NCBI RefSeq assembly: GCF_026626635.1
Contig: NZ_JAPNKA010000001.1
Span: forward strand, 13,394,001 to 13,458,000
Reading direction: 5' to 3'
Source: Archangium lansingense
Lineage (GTDB): Bacteria; Myxococcota; Myxococcia; Myxococcales; Myxococcaceae
Length of the DNA stretch: 64,000 nucleotides
Part shown: piece by piece, positions 53,626-62,775 of the stretch
Layout of the letters: every line of letters begins with the position of its first letter
How positions within the stretch are numbered: position 1 is the first letter of the stretch
Position numbers and translations under genes: made by a program
The notes under the pieces: generated by a model
Seen by the model: the letters and a program-made list of their open reading frames with translations, nothing else
Told to the model about the DNA's origin: nothing
Database searches by the model: none

Positions 53626-56600
53626 GCTCGAGCTCCGGGTTCGGGTTCTTGATGCGCGCCAGGTACGCCGTGCGCGGCTTCGTCCCCAGCTCGTGCAGCA
53701 CCGCGTAGTGCCTCGGGTCCCCGTGGCGCTGCGCCACCTCCGAGTCCCTCTCGTGCAGCGAGCCGAAGGTAATGGCCTCCGTGGGGCATACCTGCTCGCA
53801 CGCGGACTCGAGCGCCTCCGTGTCGATGGGCCTCCGCTCCTTGCGCGCCTCGATGCGGGCTCGCTCAATCCGTTGCACGCAGTACGTGCACTTCTCCATC
53901 ACCCCCCGCATCCGCACCGTGACGTCCGGGTTGAAGCCCAGCTTCTCCAGCTCCGTCACCGTCCCCCGATAGTCGAGGTAGTTGAACCGGCGGACCTTGT
54001 ACGGGCAGTTGTTGCTGCAGTACCTCGTACCGATGCACCGGTTGTAGACCATCTCATTGAGGCCCTCGTCCGAGTGCACCGTCGCATTCACCGGGCACAC
54101 GTACTCGCATGGCGCCGCCTCGCAGTGCTGGCACATCATCGGCTGCGGAATCATCCGCGGCTCGTCCGGCGAACCCTCGAAGTACCGGTCCACCCGCAGC
54201 CAGTACATCTCCCGCCCTCGCTCCACCTGCTCGCGCCCCACCACCGGGATGTTGTTCTCCGCCTGGCACGCCACCACGCAGGCTCCACAGCCGATGCACC
54301 GGTTCAGGTCCACCGCCATCGCCCACTGGTTGGGTTTGTCGTACTTGAAGGGCTCGTACAGCGCCGCCTCCGGGCCCTTCAGGTGCTTCAGGTACTCGGG
54401 CTTCTTCTTCTCGAAGTCCTCCAGCGTGTCCTGGAGGGCGATCTCCCGGCCCTCCATCGCCCAGTGGTCCTGCGATGTCGCGTAGCTCCCTCGCCCCTCC
54501 ACCTTCTCCACCTGGAGCCCCTCCGCGAACCACGGCGCGTCCGCGTGCCTCAGCAGGTATGCGTTGACTCCCAGTTCCACTGGCGGCTCCGGGCTTTCGT
54601 CCCACTCGCGCCCCCAGCCGAGCTCCAGTGACACCGTGTCGTCCGCGTGCCCCGGCAGCACGTACACCGGGGCCTCCAGCTCGCGCCCCCGGAGCGTCAG
54701 CTTCACCTTGTCCCGAGCCTTCAAGGACAGACGCTCGGCCGTGCGCGGGCTCAGCAGCGCCGCGTTGCTCCAGGAGAGCATCGTCAGCGGGTCCGGCATC
54801 TCCTGTAGCCACGCGTTGTGGAAGTACCGCCCGTCTCGCACCTTGTAGCCAGGCAGCAGGTTCAGCTCGAGGCCCTGTGCAGACTTGGGTGCGAAGGCTT
54901 GGAGGCTCGTATCCAGCGCTTTCGTGTCCAGCGTGGGCGTGACACCTGAGCTCTGGGTGCCGGGAATCGTCCCCACCGCCAGCCACTGGTCCCAGGTGTC
55001 GTTGAAGGCTGCTCCCGCGGCTCCCTCCCTCCGCTGCCAGTGAGCCTTCACCAGTTGGTAGGGGGTCTGCTCCGCCACTCCCGCGAACGGGGAGAGCACG
55101 TCCAGCTCCGTCAGCCCGTGGAAGAGCGGCTCGATGAGCGGCTGGATGATGCTCGCCGTCCCGTCCACCGCCCGCGTGTCCCCCCAGGACTCCAGCACGT
55201 GCGCCGCCGGGAGCACCCAGGCACTGTGCTTGGACGTCTCGTCCTCGCGGAAGGCCAGGTACACCGTGTTCGGCACCGCCATCAGTGCCGCCCCCAGTGT
55301 CACTCCCACTGGCGCCGTGTACGCAGGGTCGAAGGCCGTCACCACCAGCGTGTCCACCCGGCCCGCGCTCGCCGCCTCCGCCAGTTCGCGCAGCACCTCC
55401 GGCCCACTCCGCCCTGCTTCCACTCCGGGCTCGTGCAACGTGATGAGGCGCCGCTGGCTCCCGAGTGTCTCGTTGAGCAGGTGCGCCACCGCGTGCACCC
55501 TCGGCGGTTGTCTCTCGCCTACCACCACCACCGCTCGCGCCCCGTTCCTCGCCAGGTCCGCGGCGACTGCTCGCACCTCGCTCGCCCTCTCCGGCCAGCC
55601 GAGCTTCAGCTCTCCGTAGTGTTCAAGTCCGGCCAGGTGGTGCGTTGTCGACAGCTCGCCCAGCACCGCCAGGGCAAAGCGCTCCACCTCCGAGGGCTTC
55701 ATCCGGAAGCGGTGGTCCGCGTTCATCCCTGTCACGCTGCAGTGGGACTCCGCCACGTACAGCCGGCTCATCTCCCCTCGCAGCGGCGTCCTCGAGCGGG
55801 AGAACTCGCGCGCCTCGCTCAGTGAGAAGGGGCCCTGGGTGAGGAAGTCCGCGTCCAGCGACAGCACTACGCGCGCCAGGTCGTAGCGCACCCGCGTCTC
55901 CAGCGGCCGGCCGTATGCGAGTCTCGCGCCCTCGTGCACGTTGTCCCGCGAGAGCGCGTGGTACGTCTCCACTCGCGCCCTCGGGAAACGCTGGCGGATG
56001 CGTTCGAGCAGCTCGCGTCTCGTTGGCGACGCCGAGGGCTCCAGCAGCAGCCACAGTCCCTCTCCTCCGTTCGTCTCCAGCCGCCTCGCTCGCTCCGTCT
56101 GTTCTTGGAGGTATTCCTTGAAGGAGCGGGACGTGCCTCGCAGCTTCACTCCTCGCACTCGCGATGTGTCGTAGAGGTCCACCAGCAGCGCCTGCGCTAC
56201 GTGGTTCGTCGCCCCCAGGCTCGCCGGGTGGTCCGGGTTGCCCTCCACCTTCGTCGGCCGGCCCTCCCAGCTCGTCACCACCAGCCCCGCTGCGTAGCCC
56301 TCTGGCTCCCACGCCGTCGCGTAGGTGTTGGGCAGGCCCGGCTTCACGTCCGCCGGCTGGTGCGTGTACGGCATCACCTTCTCCGCCGGCTTCTTGCACG
56401 CGGCCAGTCCCGCAAGCGCCGCCGTCGTCCCCGCCAGTTGCAGGAAGCGGCGCCGGTCCAGGCCTCGAGGGGGCTCGGCCGCTCCCGGGGGGAACTCGCG
56501 ATGAGCTGCCCTCTCCAGCTCCAGAGAGCCCTGGAGCTCCTCCAGGCTACGCCAGGCTCGCGGACGCTCCGCGCTTCCCGCCCTCGGCGAGTCCTGGAGC

Positions 56601-56635
56601 ACGGGCAATGGGTAGCGGTCGGTCACCGGTGGCAT
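53618..56635 (-). CDS. actB: Alternative complex III iron-sulfur subunit ActB
   Basis: A 1005-aa protein; ATG 56635. A twin-arginine signal (DRRRFLQLAG, near residue 60) exports it. The large N-terminal part resembles the molybdopterin oxidoreductase fold without cofactor. From about residue 775 a ferredoxin-like domain holds clusters: CIGCGACVVACQ (Cys780 first), CQHCEAAPCEYVCP, CIGTRYCSNNCP and CTYCVQRIERAR ... CEQVCP, together three [4Fe-4S] and one [3Fe-4S]. This is the ActB of quinol:cytochrome c oxidoreductases. Its start overlaps the actA stop by 13 bases. Confidence 0.95.
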
Positions 56636-57270
56636 GTCGTGCAGTTCGTTCGCGGTTGGACGTCGTAGCGGCTCGCCAGCTCCTCGGGCCTCGGGTCTTC
56701 CGGCCCCCTCTGCCAGCGCAGCGAGGTGATGGCTTCCCGCGGACGCAGGTTCGGCACCGGGTTGCGGTGGCAGTCGAGGCACCACCCCATGGACAGCGGT
56801 TGCACCTGCTCGATGGTGGGCATCAGGTCCACCCGCCCGTGGCACGTGACGCACCCCACCCCCTTGCTCACGTGGATGGAGTGGTTGAAGTAGACGAAGT
56901 CCGGCAGGTCGTGGACCCGGCCCCAGGGAATCGGCCGGTCCGCGAAGTAGGACTGGCGCACCGGCTCCAACAGCGGGCTCTGGTTCCAGATTTGTCCGTG
57001 GCACCCGAGGCACGTGGCCAGCGAGGGGTAGCCCGCACTGGAGGAGACCTCCACGGTGCTGTGGCAGTAGCGGCAGTCGATGGCCTCGTCCCCCGCGTGG
57101 TGCCGGTGGTCGAACTGCACCGGCTGAGGGACGGGCTGCCTCAGGTTCTGCGCCAGCGGGCTGCGCGCGTACCCCCAGAGCCCCAGTGCCCCGAGCACCG
57201 GTGTGGCCAGCAACCCCGCGGCAACGACTCGGGCCACGGTGTTCGCGCGAGGTGTGAAGATCCAGGCCAT
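56623..57270 (-). CDS. actA: Alternative complex III pentaheme cytochrome ActA
   Basis: A 215-aa protein with one N-terminal membrane anchor (VARVVAAGLLATPVLGALGLW). Five CxxCH heme c motifs are visible: CRYCH, CLGCH, CVTCH, CLDCH and CTTCH. This pentaheme count and spacing define ActA, which receives electrons from ActB and passes them to ActE or the oxidase. It is the first gene of the operon; the ATG 57270 has no upstream coupled gene. Confidence 0.95.
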   Translation of the reverse strand: MAWIFTPRANTVARVVAAGLLATPVLGALGLWGYARSPLAQNLRQPVPQPVQFDHRHHAGDEAIDCRYCHSTVEVSSSAGYPSLATCLGCHGQIWNQSPLLEPVRQSYFADRPIPWGRVHDLPDFVYFNHSIHVSKGVGCVTCHGRVDLMPTIEQVQPLSMGWCLDCHRNPVPNLRPREAITSLRWQRGPEDPRPEELASRYDVQPRTNCTTCHR

Positions 57271-57620
57271 AGAGCGCCCTGGATGACCGCGCTCGAACGC
57301 CCGGTTCCCAGGGCTTTTGACCCTAGGAGAGCACCCGCCAGTGCAACAATCACCGCGTTTCGTGGCCTTCCAGTTGTGAACCCTGACTGCACGGCAACTG
57401 TCTGGAATCGCGCGGGGGCTCGCGAGGGTGGAACCCGGGGCCCGTGGCACCCTCACCCCGTCCCTCTCCCGAAGGGAGAGGGGTGTCTGGCGCGTTCTTC
57501 CCAAACTTGTCCAACTGTTGGACAACTTCGTGACGAGCGCCTCCGGGACGCTTCCCGTCAGAGCGTGCTCGCCTACCATGCCCCTTCCCCCCATACGGCC
57601 CTCGGGCCAGGAGTGTGGCC
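57271..57620. repeat. Intergenic region with REP-like repeat and palindrome
   Basis: This gap separates the divergent act operon and a lipoprotein gene. It holds CCCTCACCCCGTCCC at 57450 and a hairpin CCCTCTCCC...GGGAGAGGG (57462-57482), shared in part with 45715-45735. It is followed by a palindrome (57504-57528) like that at 40945. No gene is supported. It must also carry promoters for both flanking units. Confidence 0.6.
57504..57528. repeat. Odd-centred palindrome, second copy
   Basis: AACTTGTCCAAC-T-GTTGGACAACTT has a 9-bp perfect inner stem (TTGTCCAAC) and one mismatch before two more pairs. It is the same sequence as the core of the 40945-40971 palindrome. The flanks differ, so the palindrome is the conserved unit. 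Confidence 0.65.
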
Positions 57621-58181
57621 ATGCGGATGGTGCTCTCGAATCGGTGCTCCCTGGTCGCGCTGTGTCTCGCCGTGCTCGCCTTGGGTGGGTGCGTGCATCC
57701 GCAGTTGGAGTCGGCGCGTCCTCAGGAGCCTTCGCTCACCCGGTGCTCCAACCCCGCAGGCCGGTACTCGATTGGTCATCCCTCCTCGTGGAAGACGAAC
57801 GCGGGCAATGGCGTGGAGCCATGCCGCTTCTTCCACCCCACTCGCTTCGAGGTGCAGCCCCACAGCGAGGAGCCGCTCGTCGCCGTCTCCGTGAAGCGCG
57901 AGCCCATGACGCTCTCAACCTTCGTCCAGGGCAACACGGGCTCCAGCTATGAGATCCTCCAGCAGGAGCGGCTCACCCTCGCCGGCCGCCCCGCCGTGCG
58001 CCTGGAGCTGCGCGCCACCTCCGAGTCTCCGCTGCTGCCCCCAGGCACCCGCGAGTACCTCTACGTCATCGGCGATGGGGACTCCGTCATCCGCGCCAGC
58101 ACCCTCGCCGTGCGCGGGCTCGACTACGCGGGCAACAAGGTCGTCCTCGATGAGATGGTGCGCACGCTGGAGCCTCGCTGA
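57621..58181 (+). CDS. Putative lipoprotein
   Basis: A 186-aa protein from ATG 57621, with AGGAG 8 bases upstream. Signal peptide ending VLALGGC (lipobox). The mature domain starts PQLESARPQEPSLTRCSN and has two more cysteines (TRCSNP, EPCRFF), then a beta-rich part (LVAVSVKREPMTLSTF, RPAVRLELRATSE, EYLYVIGDGDSVIRAS). It resembles small lipoproteins of unknown role related to PsbP/Mog1-type folds. Divergent from the act operon. Confidence 0.68.
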   Translation: MRMVLSNRCSLVALCLAVLALGGCVHPQLESARPQEPSLTRCSNPAGRYSIGHPSSWKTNAGNGVEPCRFFHPTRFEVQPHSEEPLVAVSVKREPMTLSTFVQGNTGSSYEILQQERLTLAGRPAVRLELRATSESPLLPPGTREYLYVIGDGDSVIRASTLAVRGLDYAGNKVVLDEMVRTLEPR

Positions 58182-58237
58182 GCCCTCGCGGGCCCTGTCC
58201 ACGAGCACTGACGGGCATCTCCGTATTCAGAGCTGGG

Positions 58238-58262
58238 AACGAACAAGGAGCCCGTGTTCGTT
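58238..58262 (+). terminator. Hairpin downstream of lipoprotein gene
   Basis: AACGAACA (58238-58245) pairs with TGTTCGTT (58255-58262) over 8 bp with a 9-base loop, and TTCTGTCTC follows. It lies 57 bases after the lipoprotein stop and before the ATPase gene. A weak intrinsic terminator is likely. It could instead be an operator. Confidence 0.4.
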
Positions 58263-58349
58263 TCTGTCTCCGCGTGGAGCAGGTGCTAGAAGAAGCGGGA
58301 AGCGAGGAGTGAACCCGGGCAGCGGAGACGGGTCGAGCGGAGCACCACG

Positions 58350-59498
58350 ATGCGATTGAAGAGTCTCACCTTCGAGGACAAGCGAACCGGCTGGAGGCTG
58401 GAAAATCTGCGCCTGGATCGCTTCAACCTCCTCGTGGGCGCTTCGGGAGTGGGCAAGACACGAATCCTGCGGGCGATTCAGACCGTCCGTAACCTCGGTC
58501 GTGGAGTTGACGAACCGTATCCCAAGCAAGGCGTCCGCTTCGATGTCCGGTTCGAACATGAGGAGCGAGACTACGCATGGCAATTCGACAGCGCGGCTCG
58601 CGACCTTGCTCCTGGCGAAGACGAGGAAGGAGACCCACTCGAGGACAGCAGTTCGGTTGTTCTCTCAGAGCGCCTGCACATCAGCGACGAGGGACTGCTC
58701 GTCGAGCGAAACCAGGACAGGTTCCTGTTCAGGAGTACCGAACTTCCGACGCTCAATCGCTCCTCAAGCGCCCTTCAACTCCTGGATGAGCCCTCCATCC
58801 ACCATCTGCGCCAGGCGTTCGCGGAGTACTTTTCAAGCGCGATGGGGGCTCAAGGCTCGACGGAGATTGTCAACACGACGCCGGGCCCGGTCGCGAAGGG
58901 ATTCCCTACGCTCGAATCGTTTCGCGGCCTTACTGGCCTGCATCCCGTCGTGAAGGCCTTCATTCTGCAGGAAGGTTCCGCTGAACGGTTCGAGCGTTTC
59001 AAGCAGCTCTTCATCGATATCTTTCCCACAGTGGAAGATGTGCGCGTGGATCGCCGGGCAACAATGGGACTGGGGAGGCGAATTCGCGAGTACCTCTCCT
59101 TCAAGCTCAAGGAGCGGGGTGTTCCCACCTGGATCGAGGCCAGGGACATCTCCTCCGGAATGGCGCGCACGCTCAACCACCTCGTGGACCTGATGCTCGC
59201 CCCCGCTGGGACCGTGTTCTTGATCGACGAGTTCGAGAACAGCCTCGGAGTGAACTGCATGGGCCCGCTGACCGACTTCATCCTGTCGCGCGCCGATGAC
59301 CTGCAGTTCATCATCACCAGCCACCACCCCTACATCATCAACAACATTCCCAAGAGCTACTGGAAGCTCGTGCGTCGCAAGGGGAGCACCGTGCGCGTCA
59401 CACCCGCCTCGGAGATTCCCGCCTTGCAGGGTCCCTCCGCCCAGGACGACTTCATCCGGCTCATCAACTCGCCCGAGTTCGAGGAGGGCATGGAGTGA
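58350..59498 (+). CDS. AAA family ATPase (AAA15/OLD-like), first gene of a defence-like pair
   Basis: A 382-aa ABC-type/SMC-like ATPase: Walker A in LLVGASGVGKTRILRAI (near residues 27-43), signature RDISSGMARTLNHLVD, Walker B FLIDEFENSLGV and the switch His in ITSHHPYIINN. Such ATPases occur with Toprim or DUF4276-like effectors in phage-defence modules (for example OLD- or PARIS-like systems). The gene after it begins within its stop (GTGA). Coiled-coil arms are short. DNA or phage sensing is likely but inferred from arrangement. Confidence 0.8.
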   Translation: MRLKSLTFEDKRTGWRLENLRLDRFNLLVGASGVGKTRILRAIQTVRNLGRGVDEPYPKQGVRFDVRFEHEERDYAWQFDSAARDLAPGEDEEGDPLEDSSSVVLSERLHISDEGLLVERNQDRFLFRSTELPTLNRSSSALQLLDEPSIHHLRQAFAEYFSSAMGAQGSTEIVNTTPGPVAKGFPTLESFRGLTGLHPVVKAFILQEGSAERFERFKQLFIDIFPTVEDVRVDRRATMGLGRRIREYLSFKLKERGVPTWIEARDISSGMARTLNHLVDLMLAPAGTVFLIDEFENSLGVNCMGPLTDFILSRADDLQFIITSHHPYIINNIPKSYWKLVRRKGSTVRVTPASEIPALQGPSAQDDFIRLINSPEFEEGME

Positions 59499-60229
59499 GG
59501 CTCTACTTCCTCGTCGAGGGCCGGCGCACCGAGAAGAAGCTCTACAAGGCCTGGCTGGGCTACTGCTTCCCGCAGCTCCGTGAAGTCGCCAAGGCCGCGG
59601 ACCTGGCAGAGGATTCCTTCTTCATCCTCGCCGGCTTGGGCTACCCCTCCTACCTCCAGCGCATTCCCGGCTCGCTCGAGGACTCCGCCCGGCAAGGCGT
59701 CGACCATCTCTTCATCTGCATCGACTCTGAGGAGCGCTCCTACAGCGAGAAGCGGGAGGAAGTGCTCAGCATCCTGGCGAGCGCCAACGCGGTCCTGCAG
59801 CACCAGGGACTCCAGTACCGGGGCCAGGTCCACGTCATCGTCGCGGACTGCTGCATCGAGAGCTGGTTGCTGGGACACCGCAGGCTCGTCCCCCGGCAAC
59901 CCGCCGACGCCAAACTCGCCGAGCTCAAACGCTTCTACGACGTCTCCCAGAATGACCCGGAGCGGATGGGCTGCCCCTCGGGCCATCCGCTCGAGAGGGC
60001 GAGGTTCCACCACGAGTACCTGCGCCAGGTCTTCTGGCATCACGGCCAGTCGTACACGAAGGAGCGGCCAGGCATCGCCGTAGAGGCCAACTACCTCGCG
60101 GCCCTCCGCGACCGGTGCCTCGACCCGGCTCATGCTCCAGCCCATCTCGCGAGCTTCCGCCTGCTCTGGGACACGTGGAGCGCCCTGGGTGGCCGCTACG
60201 ACGTGGAGGCTGGACTGTCAGCCTCCTGA
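59495..60229 (+). CDS. Toprim/RloB/DUF4276-like partner protein
   Basis: A 244-aa protein starting at a GTG that overlaps the ATPase stop by four bases. RLYFLVEGRRTEKKLYKAW carries the VEG-x-x-TE glutamate and HLFICIDSEERSYSE the acidic residues of a Toprim-like fold; CCIESWLLGHRRLVP fits the C-terminal ExWLL motif of RloB/DUF4276 proteins. It would supply a nuclease-like activity in complex with the preceding ATPase. The catalytic set is not fully certain by eye. Confidence 0.72.
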   Translation: MRLYFLVEGRRTEKKLYKAWLGYCFPQLREVAKAADLAEDSFFILAGLGYPSYLQRIPGSLEDSARQGVDHLFICIDSEERSYSEKREEVLSILASANAVLQHQGLQYRGQVHVIVADCCIESWLLGHRRLVPRQPADAKLAELKRFYDVSQNDPERMGCPSGHPLERARFHHEYLRQVFWHHGQSYTKERPGIAVEANYLAALRDRCLDPAHAPAHLASFRLLWDTWSALGGRYDVEAGLSAS

Positions 60230-60254
60230 AGCCCTCACGGGCCCGCCGCTCCTC

Positions 60255-61181
60255 TCACAGCACGACGATCGTGCTCAGCAGCGCCAGGCAGTACCAGTAG
60301 GTGAACAGCAGGTACGTCCGGTGGTCCTCCTGCTTCGTCCTCCACCCCACCACTCGCACTGCGATCACCCAGCTCACCAGCGCCAGCCCGGCGTCACATG
60401 CCGCCACCACCGGCGTCAGCCCCTGCGGCTTCATCAGCGCCTCGTGGATGATCAGCGGCAGCACCCCGAACAGCGTCCCCAGCACGTACCTCGTCCGCTT
60501 CTCCCCGAATACCAGCGGGAACGTCTTGCGACCGCTCGCCCTGTCTCCCTCCAGGTCCCGCAGGTCCTGCAACGACACCAGCAGGAACACCACGCTCGCC
60601 AGCACCGCGATCCACCGCCACGTCTCCGCCGTCAACGGCCCCACCAGCTGCCACGCCGCCGCCAGCTGCGTCACCACCCCCAAAGCAATCAGCAGGTTCT
60701 TCGCCCACCAGTGCTTCGCCGCTCCCGCCTCGTTGTGCACCACCAGCAGCACCTGCCACAGCAACGCCCACTCCCAGACTCCAAAGCCCCACCCCACCAG
60801 CGAGAGCAGCGCCATGCTCACCCACCAGCGCCGCCGCGTCCCTTTCACCGTCACCTCGCCCCTCACCAGCGGCCGGTGCGGCTTGTTCACCCGATCCTCC
60901 TCCACTCCCACCAGCTGGTTGGACAGGTTGAACGCATACGTGAACAGCCAGAAGTAGAGCAGCCCCCGACACAGCCCCCACGCCACCTCGAGTGCTCCCA
61001 ATCCCTCATGGCCACTCGCCGCCACCAGGAACAACAGCGGTGGTATCACCGCCGACGACACGTCTCCCCCGATGAAGCGCCAGCTCACCCAGAGCTCTCG
61101 CATCATCAACCGGGGCCACGCCATCGGCTCGGCTAGGTGCATCCCCTCGATCGTGCTCCGCATCATGAGTCTGGGCTGCAT
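60255..61181 (-). CDS. UbiA family prenyltransferase
   Basis: A 308-aa membrane protein; ATG 61181 with GGAGG upstream, chosen over the frame from 61229. About eight helices. First aspartate-rich region is NLSNQLVGVEEDRVNKPHRP (a variant with EEDR instead of the full NxxxDxxxD), and the second is DLRDLEGDRASGRKTF (intact DxxxDxxxD). UbiA enzymes transfer prenyl groups to aromatic acceptors in quinone, heme or lipid synthesis. The reduced first motif and the lack of neighbours in a quinone pathway leave the substrate open. A link to menaquinone or heme O for the respiratory operon is tempting but unproven. Confidence 0.82.
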   Translation of the reverse strand: MQPRLMMRSTIEGMHLAEPMAWPRLMMRELWVSWRFIGGDVSSAVIPPLLFLVAASGHEGLGALEVAWGLCRGLLYFWLFTYAFNLSNQLVGVEEDRVNKPHRPLVRGEVTVKGTRRRWWVSMALLSLVGWGFGVWEWALLWQVLLVVHNEAGAAKHWWAKNLLIALGVVTQLAAAWQLVGPLTAETWRWIAVLASVVFLLVSLQDLRDLEGDRASGRKTFPLVFGEKRTRYVLGTLFGVLPLIIHEALMKPQGLTPVVAACDAGLALVSWVIAVRVVGWRTKQEDHRTYLLFTYWYCLALLSTIVVL

Positions 61182-61384
61182 CGTTGCCTCCCCCCGGCTC
61201 GCCCCCTGGCCGTGCGAGTCTTTGCCCAATCATAACTCAAGGTGCGACAAGGCTGTACTTCATGGCCAAACAGTCAGCCCCGCATCCAGCGACGCTGGGA
61301 CTTTTCAGACATCCCGATGTCGCACTCGCAGTCCGCTCCCGCCTCGCTGCAAGTGCACACCCTGGCTGCCGCGTTTGGCTCCTC

Positions 61385-62179
61385 TCAGGGCCTCGTGCCT
61401 GACAGCAGGCCCTGGATGCGGACTCCATGCGTCGAGGTCGGATAGTGCGCTCGGAAACGCTCCGCTCGCGCCTCGGCCTCCGTGCGCCGGCCCAGTCTCA
61501 CCAGGGCGTCGATGGCCAACACCTCGCGCTCCTGCGCCAGCGCCCCCTCCGGGAAACGCGTGGCGTGCCGCTCCGCCTCCGCCAGCGCCCCTCCCGCATC
61601 CCCTCGCCTCACCGCCTGGTACGCCGACTCGAGCAGCGCGAGCTCTTCGTCCATCGTCTCCCGCGCCTCCATCGCCGGCGCGGTTGCTGGAGCATCGGGT
61701 GCACGCGCGCGAGGGACTCGTGGCGCCGGTACGGCCTTCGTCTCGGGCGCGGGTGTCTCGGCGGCCACCGCTGGAGCTGGAGCCGGCGCGGCTTCCACTC
61801 GTGCCGGCGCTGGCGCGGGAGCCTCCACGGGCACGGGTGCCACCACCACCGTCTCCACCGGGCGCTCCACGGCGCGCTCGCGCTCGAAGACACGGCCCGC
61901 CTGGAAGCTGCCTCCCGCGATGGCCGCCACCGCCAGCCCGGCCAGGACCTTCGTCTTCAGCCCTCCCCCGGTTATCGGAGCGACGTCACTCGAGGGCTCC
62001 GATGCCGCGCTCGACGCAGGGGCCTCCGGCGCTTCCAGCAGCGGCCCCAGCTTCCCCGCCAGCGCGGCGAGCTGCTCGGGTGACGGCTCGTCCAGGCTCG
62101 CCGCCCCCAGCAGCGCCCGCAGCTCCGCCGACGCCTCCGAGCCCTCCTCCAGCAGTCGCACCGGCTCGCGCGGATTCAT
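61385..62179 (-). CDS. Membrane-anchored protein, putative anti-sigma partner
   Basis: A 264-aa protein; ATG 62179 overlapping the sigma gene stop as ATGA. The N-terminal 65 residues are soluble and acidic (LRALLGAASLDEPSPEQ), a membrane helix follows (KVLAGLAVAAIAGGSFQAG), then a Pro/Ala linker (APVPVEAPAPAPARVEAAP) and a C-terminal helical segment (ERHATRFPEGALAQEREV) like a single TPR-type hairpin region. This order is typical of anti-sigma regulators of ECF sigma factors in myxobacteria. It should hold the sigma factor at the membrane. No zinc-finger motif is seen. Confidence 0.75.
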   Translation of the reverse strand: MNPREPVRLLEEGSEASAELRALLGAASLDEPSPEQLAALAGKLGPLLEAPEAPASSAASEPSSDVAPITGGGLKTKVLAGLAVAAIAGGSFQAGRVFERERAVERPVETVVVAPVPVEAPAPAPARVEAAPAPAPAVAAETPAPETKAVPAPRVPRARAPDAPATAPAMEARETMDEELALLESAYQAVRRGDAGGALAEAERHATRFPEGALAQEREVLAIDALVRLGRRTEAEARAERFRAHYPTSTHGVRIQGLLSGTRP

Positions 62180-62775
62180 CGCTCGCCTCCTTCCGCCCGA
62201 GCCCGGGCCACCGCTCGCTGGACCCACTCGCGCGCCGCGTACAGCCGCGCATACGCCGTCTGCACCGGGCACCCCACCGCCTGCGCCACCTCCGCCATCG
62301 GCCACTGCTCGAGCTCGAAGAGCACGAACACCGCCCGCTTGTCCTCGTCCAGCTCGTCCAGCAGCCGGTCCAACAGCGCTCGCGCTTGCCTCCTCGCCAC
62401 CACCTCCACCTGCTCCGGCGCCTGTGTCCCCTCCGGCAGCTCGGCCACCGTCGTCTCCCGCAGGACGTGCGCCTTCCTCCGGTAGTCCGACGCCACCCGC
62501 CGGCAGATGCCGAACAGCCACGTGCGCACCGCCGCGCCGCCGTCGAACTCCGCCAGCTTCCGGTGCACCACCACGAACGTCTCCTGGCTCACGTCCTCCA
62601 GGTCCGCGTCCCTCACGCCCAGCCGGCGCAGCGTGCGCCACACGAAGGCCGCACTCTCGGCGTACACCTGCTGGAAGCTCGGAAGGGTCGGCCGCGCGGA
62701 GGGGCGCGTCGCCAAGGGGGAAGGCGGCATCGGCGGGGAAACCTGCTCCCGTGACTCTATCCCATCCCCCTTCAT
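62176..62775 (-). CDS. RNA polymerase ECF-type sigma factor
   Basis: A 199-aa sigma factor. Region 2 is ESAAFVWRTLRRLGVRDADL then EDVSQETFVVVHRKLAEFDG, and region 4 is DRLLDELDEDKRAVFVLFEL then WPMAEVAQAVGCPVQTAYAR. An N-terminal extension of about 30 residues precedes region 2. Its start overlaps the stop of the 62772 gene (ATGA) and its own stop overlaps the anti-sigma start, so three genes form one coupled unit. The regulon is unknown. Confidence 0.9.
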   Translation of the reverse strand: MKGDGIESREQVSPPMPPSPLATRPSARPTLPSFQQVYAESAAFVWRTLRRLGVRDADLEDVSQETFVVVHRKLAEFDGGAAVRTWLFGICRRVASDYRRKAHVLRETTVAELPEGTQAPEQVEVVARRQARALLDRLLDELDEDKRAVFVLFELEQWPMAEVAQAVGCPVQTAYARLYAAREWVQRAVARARAEGGER

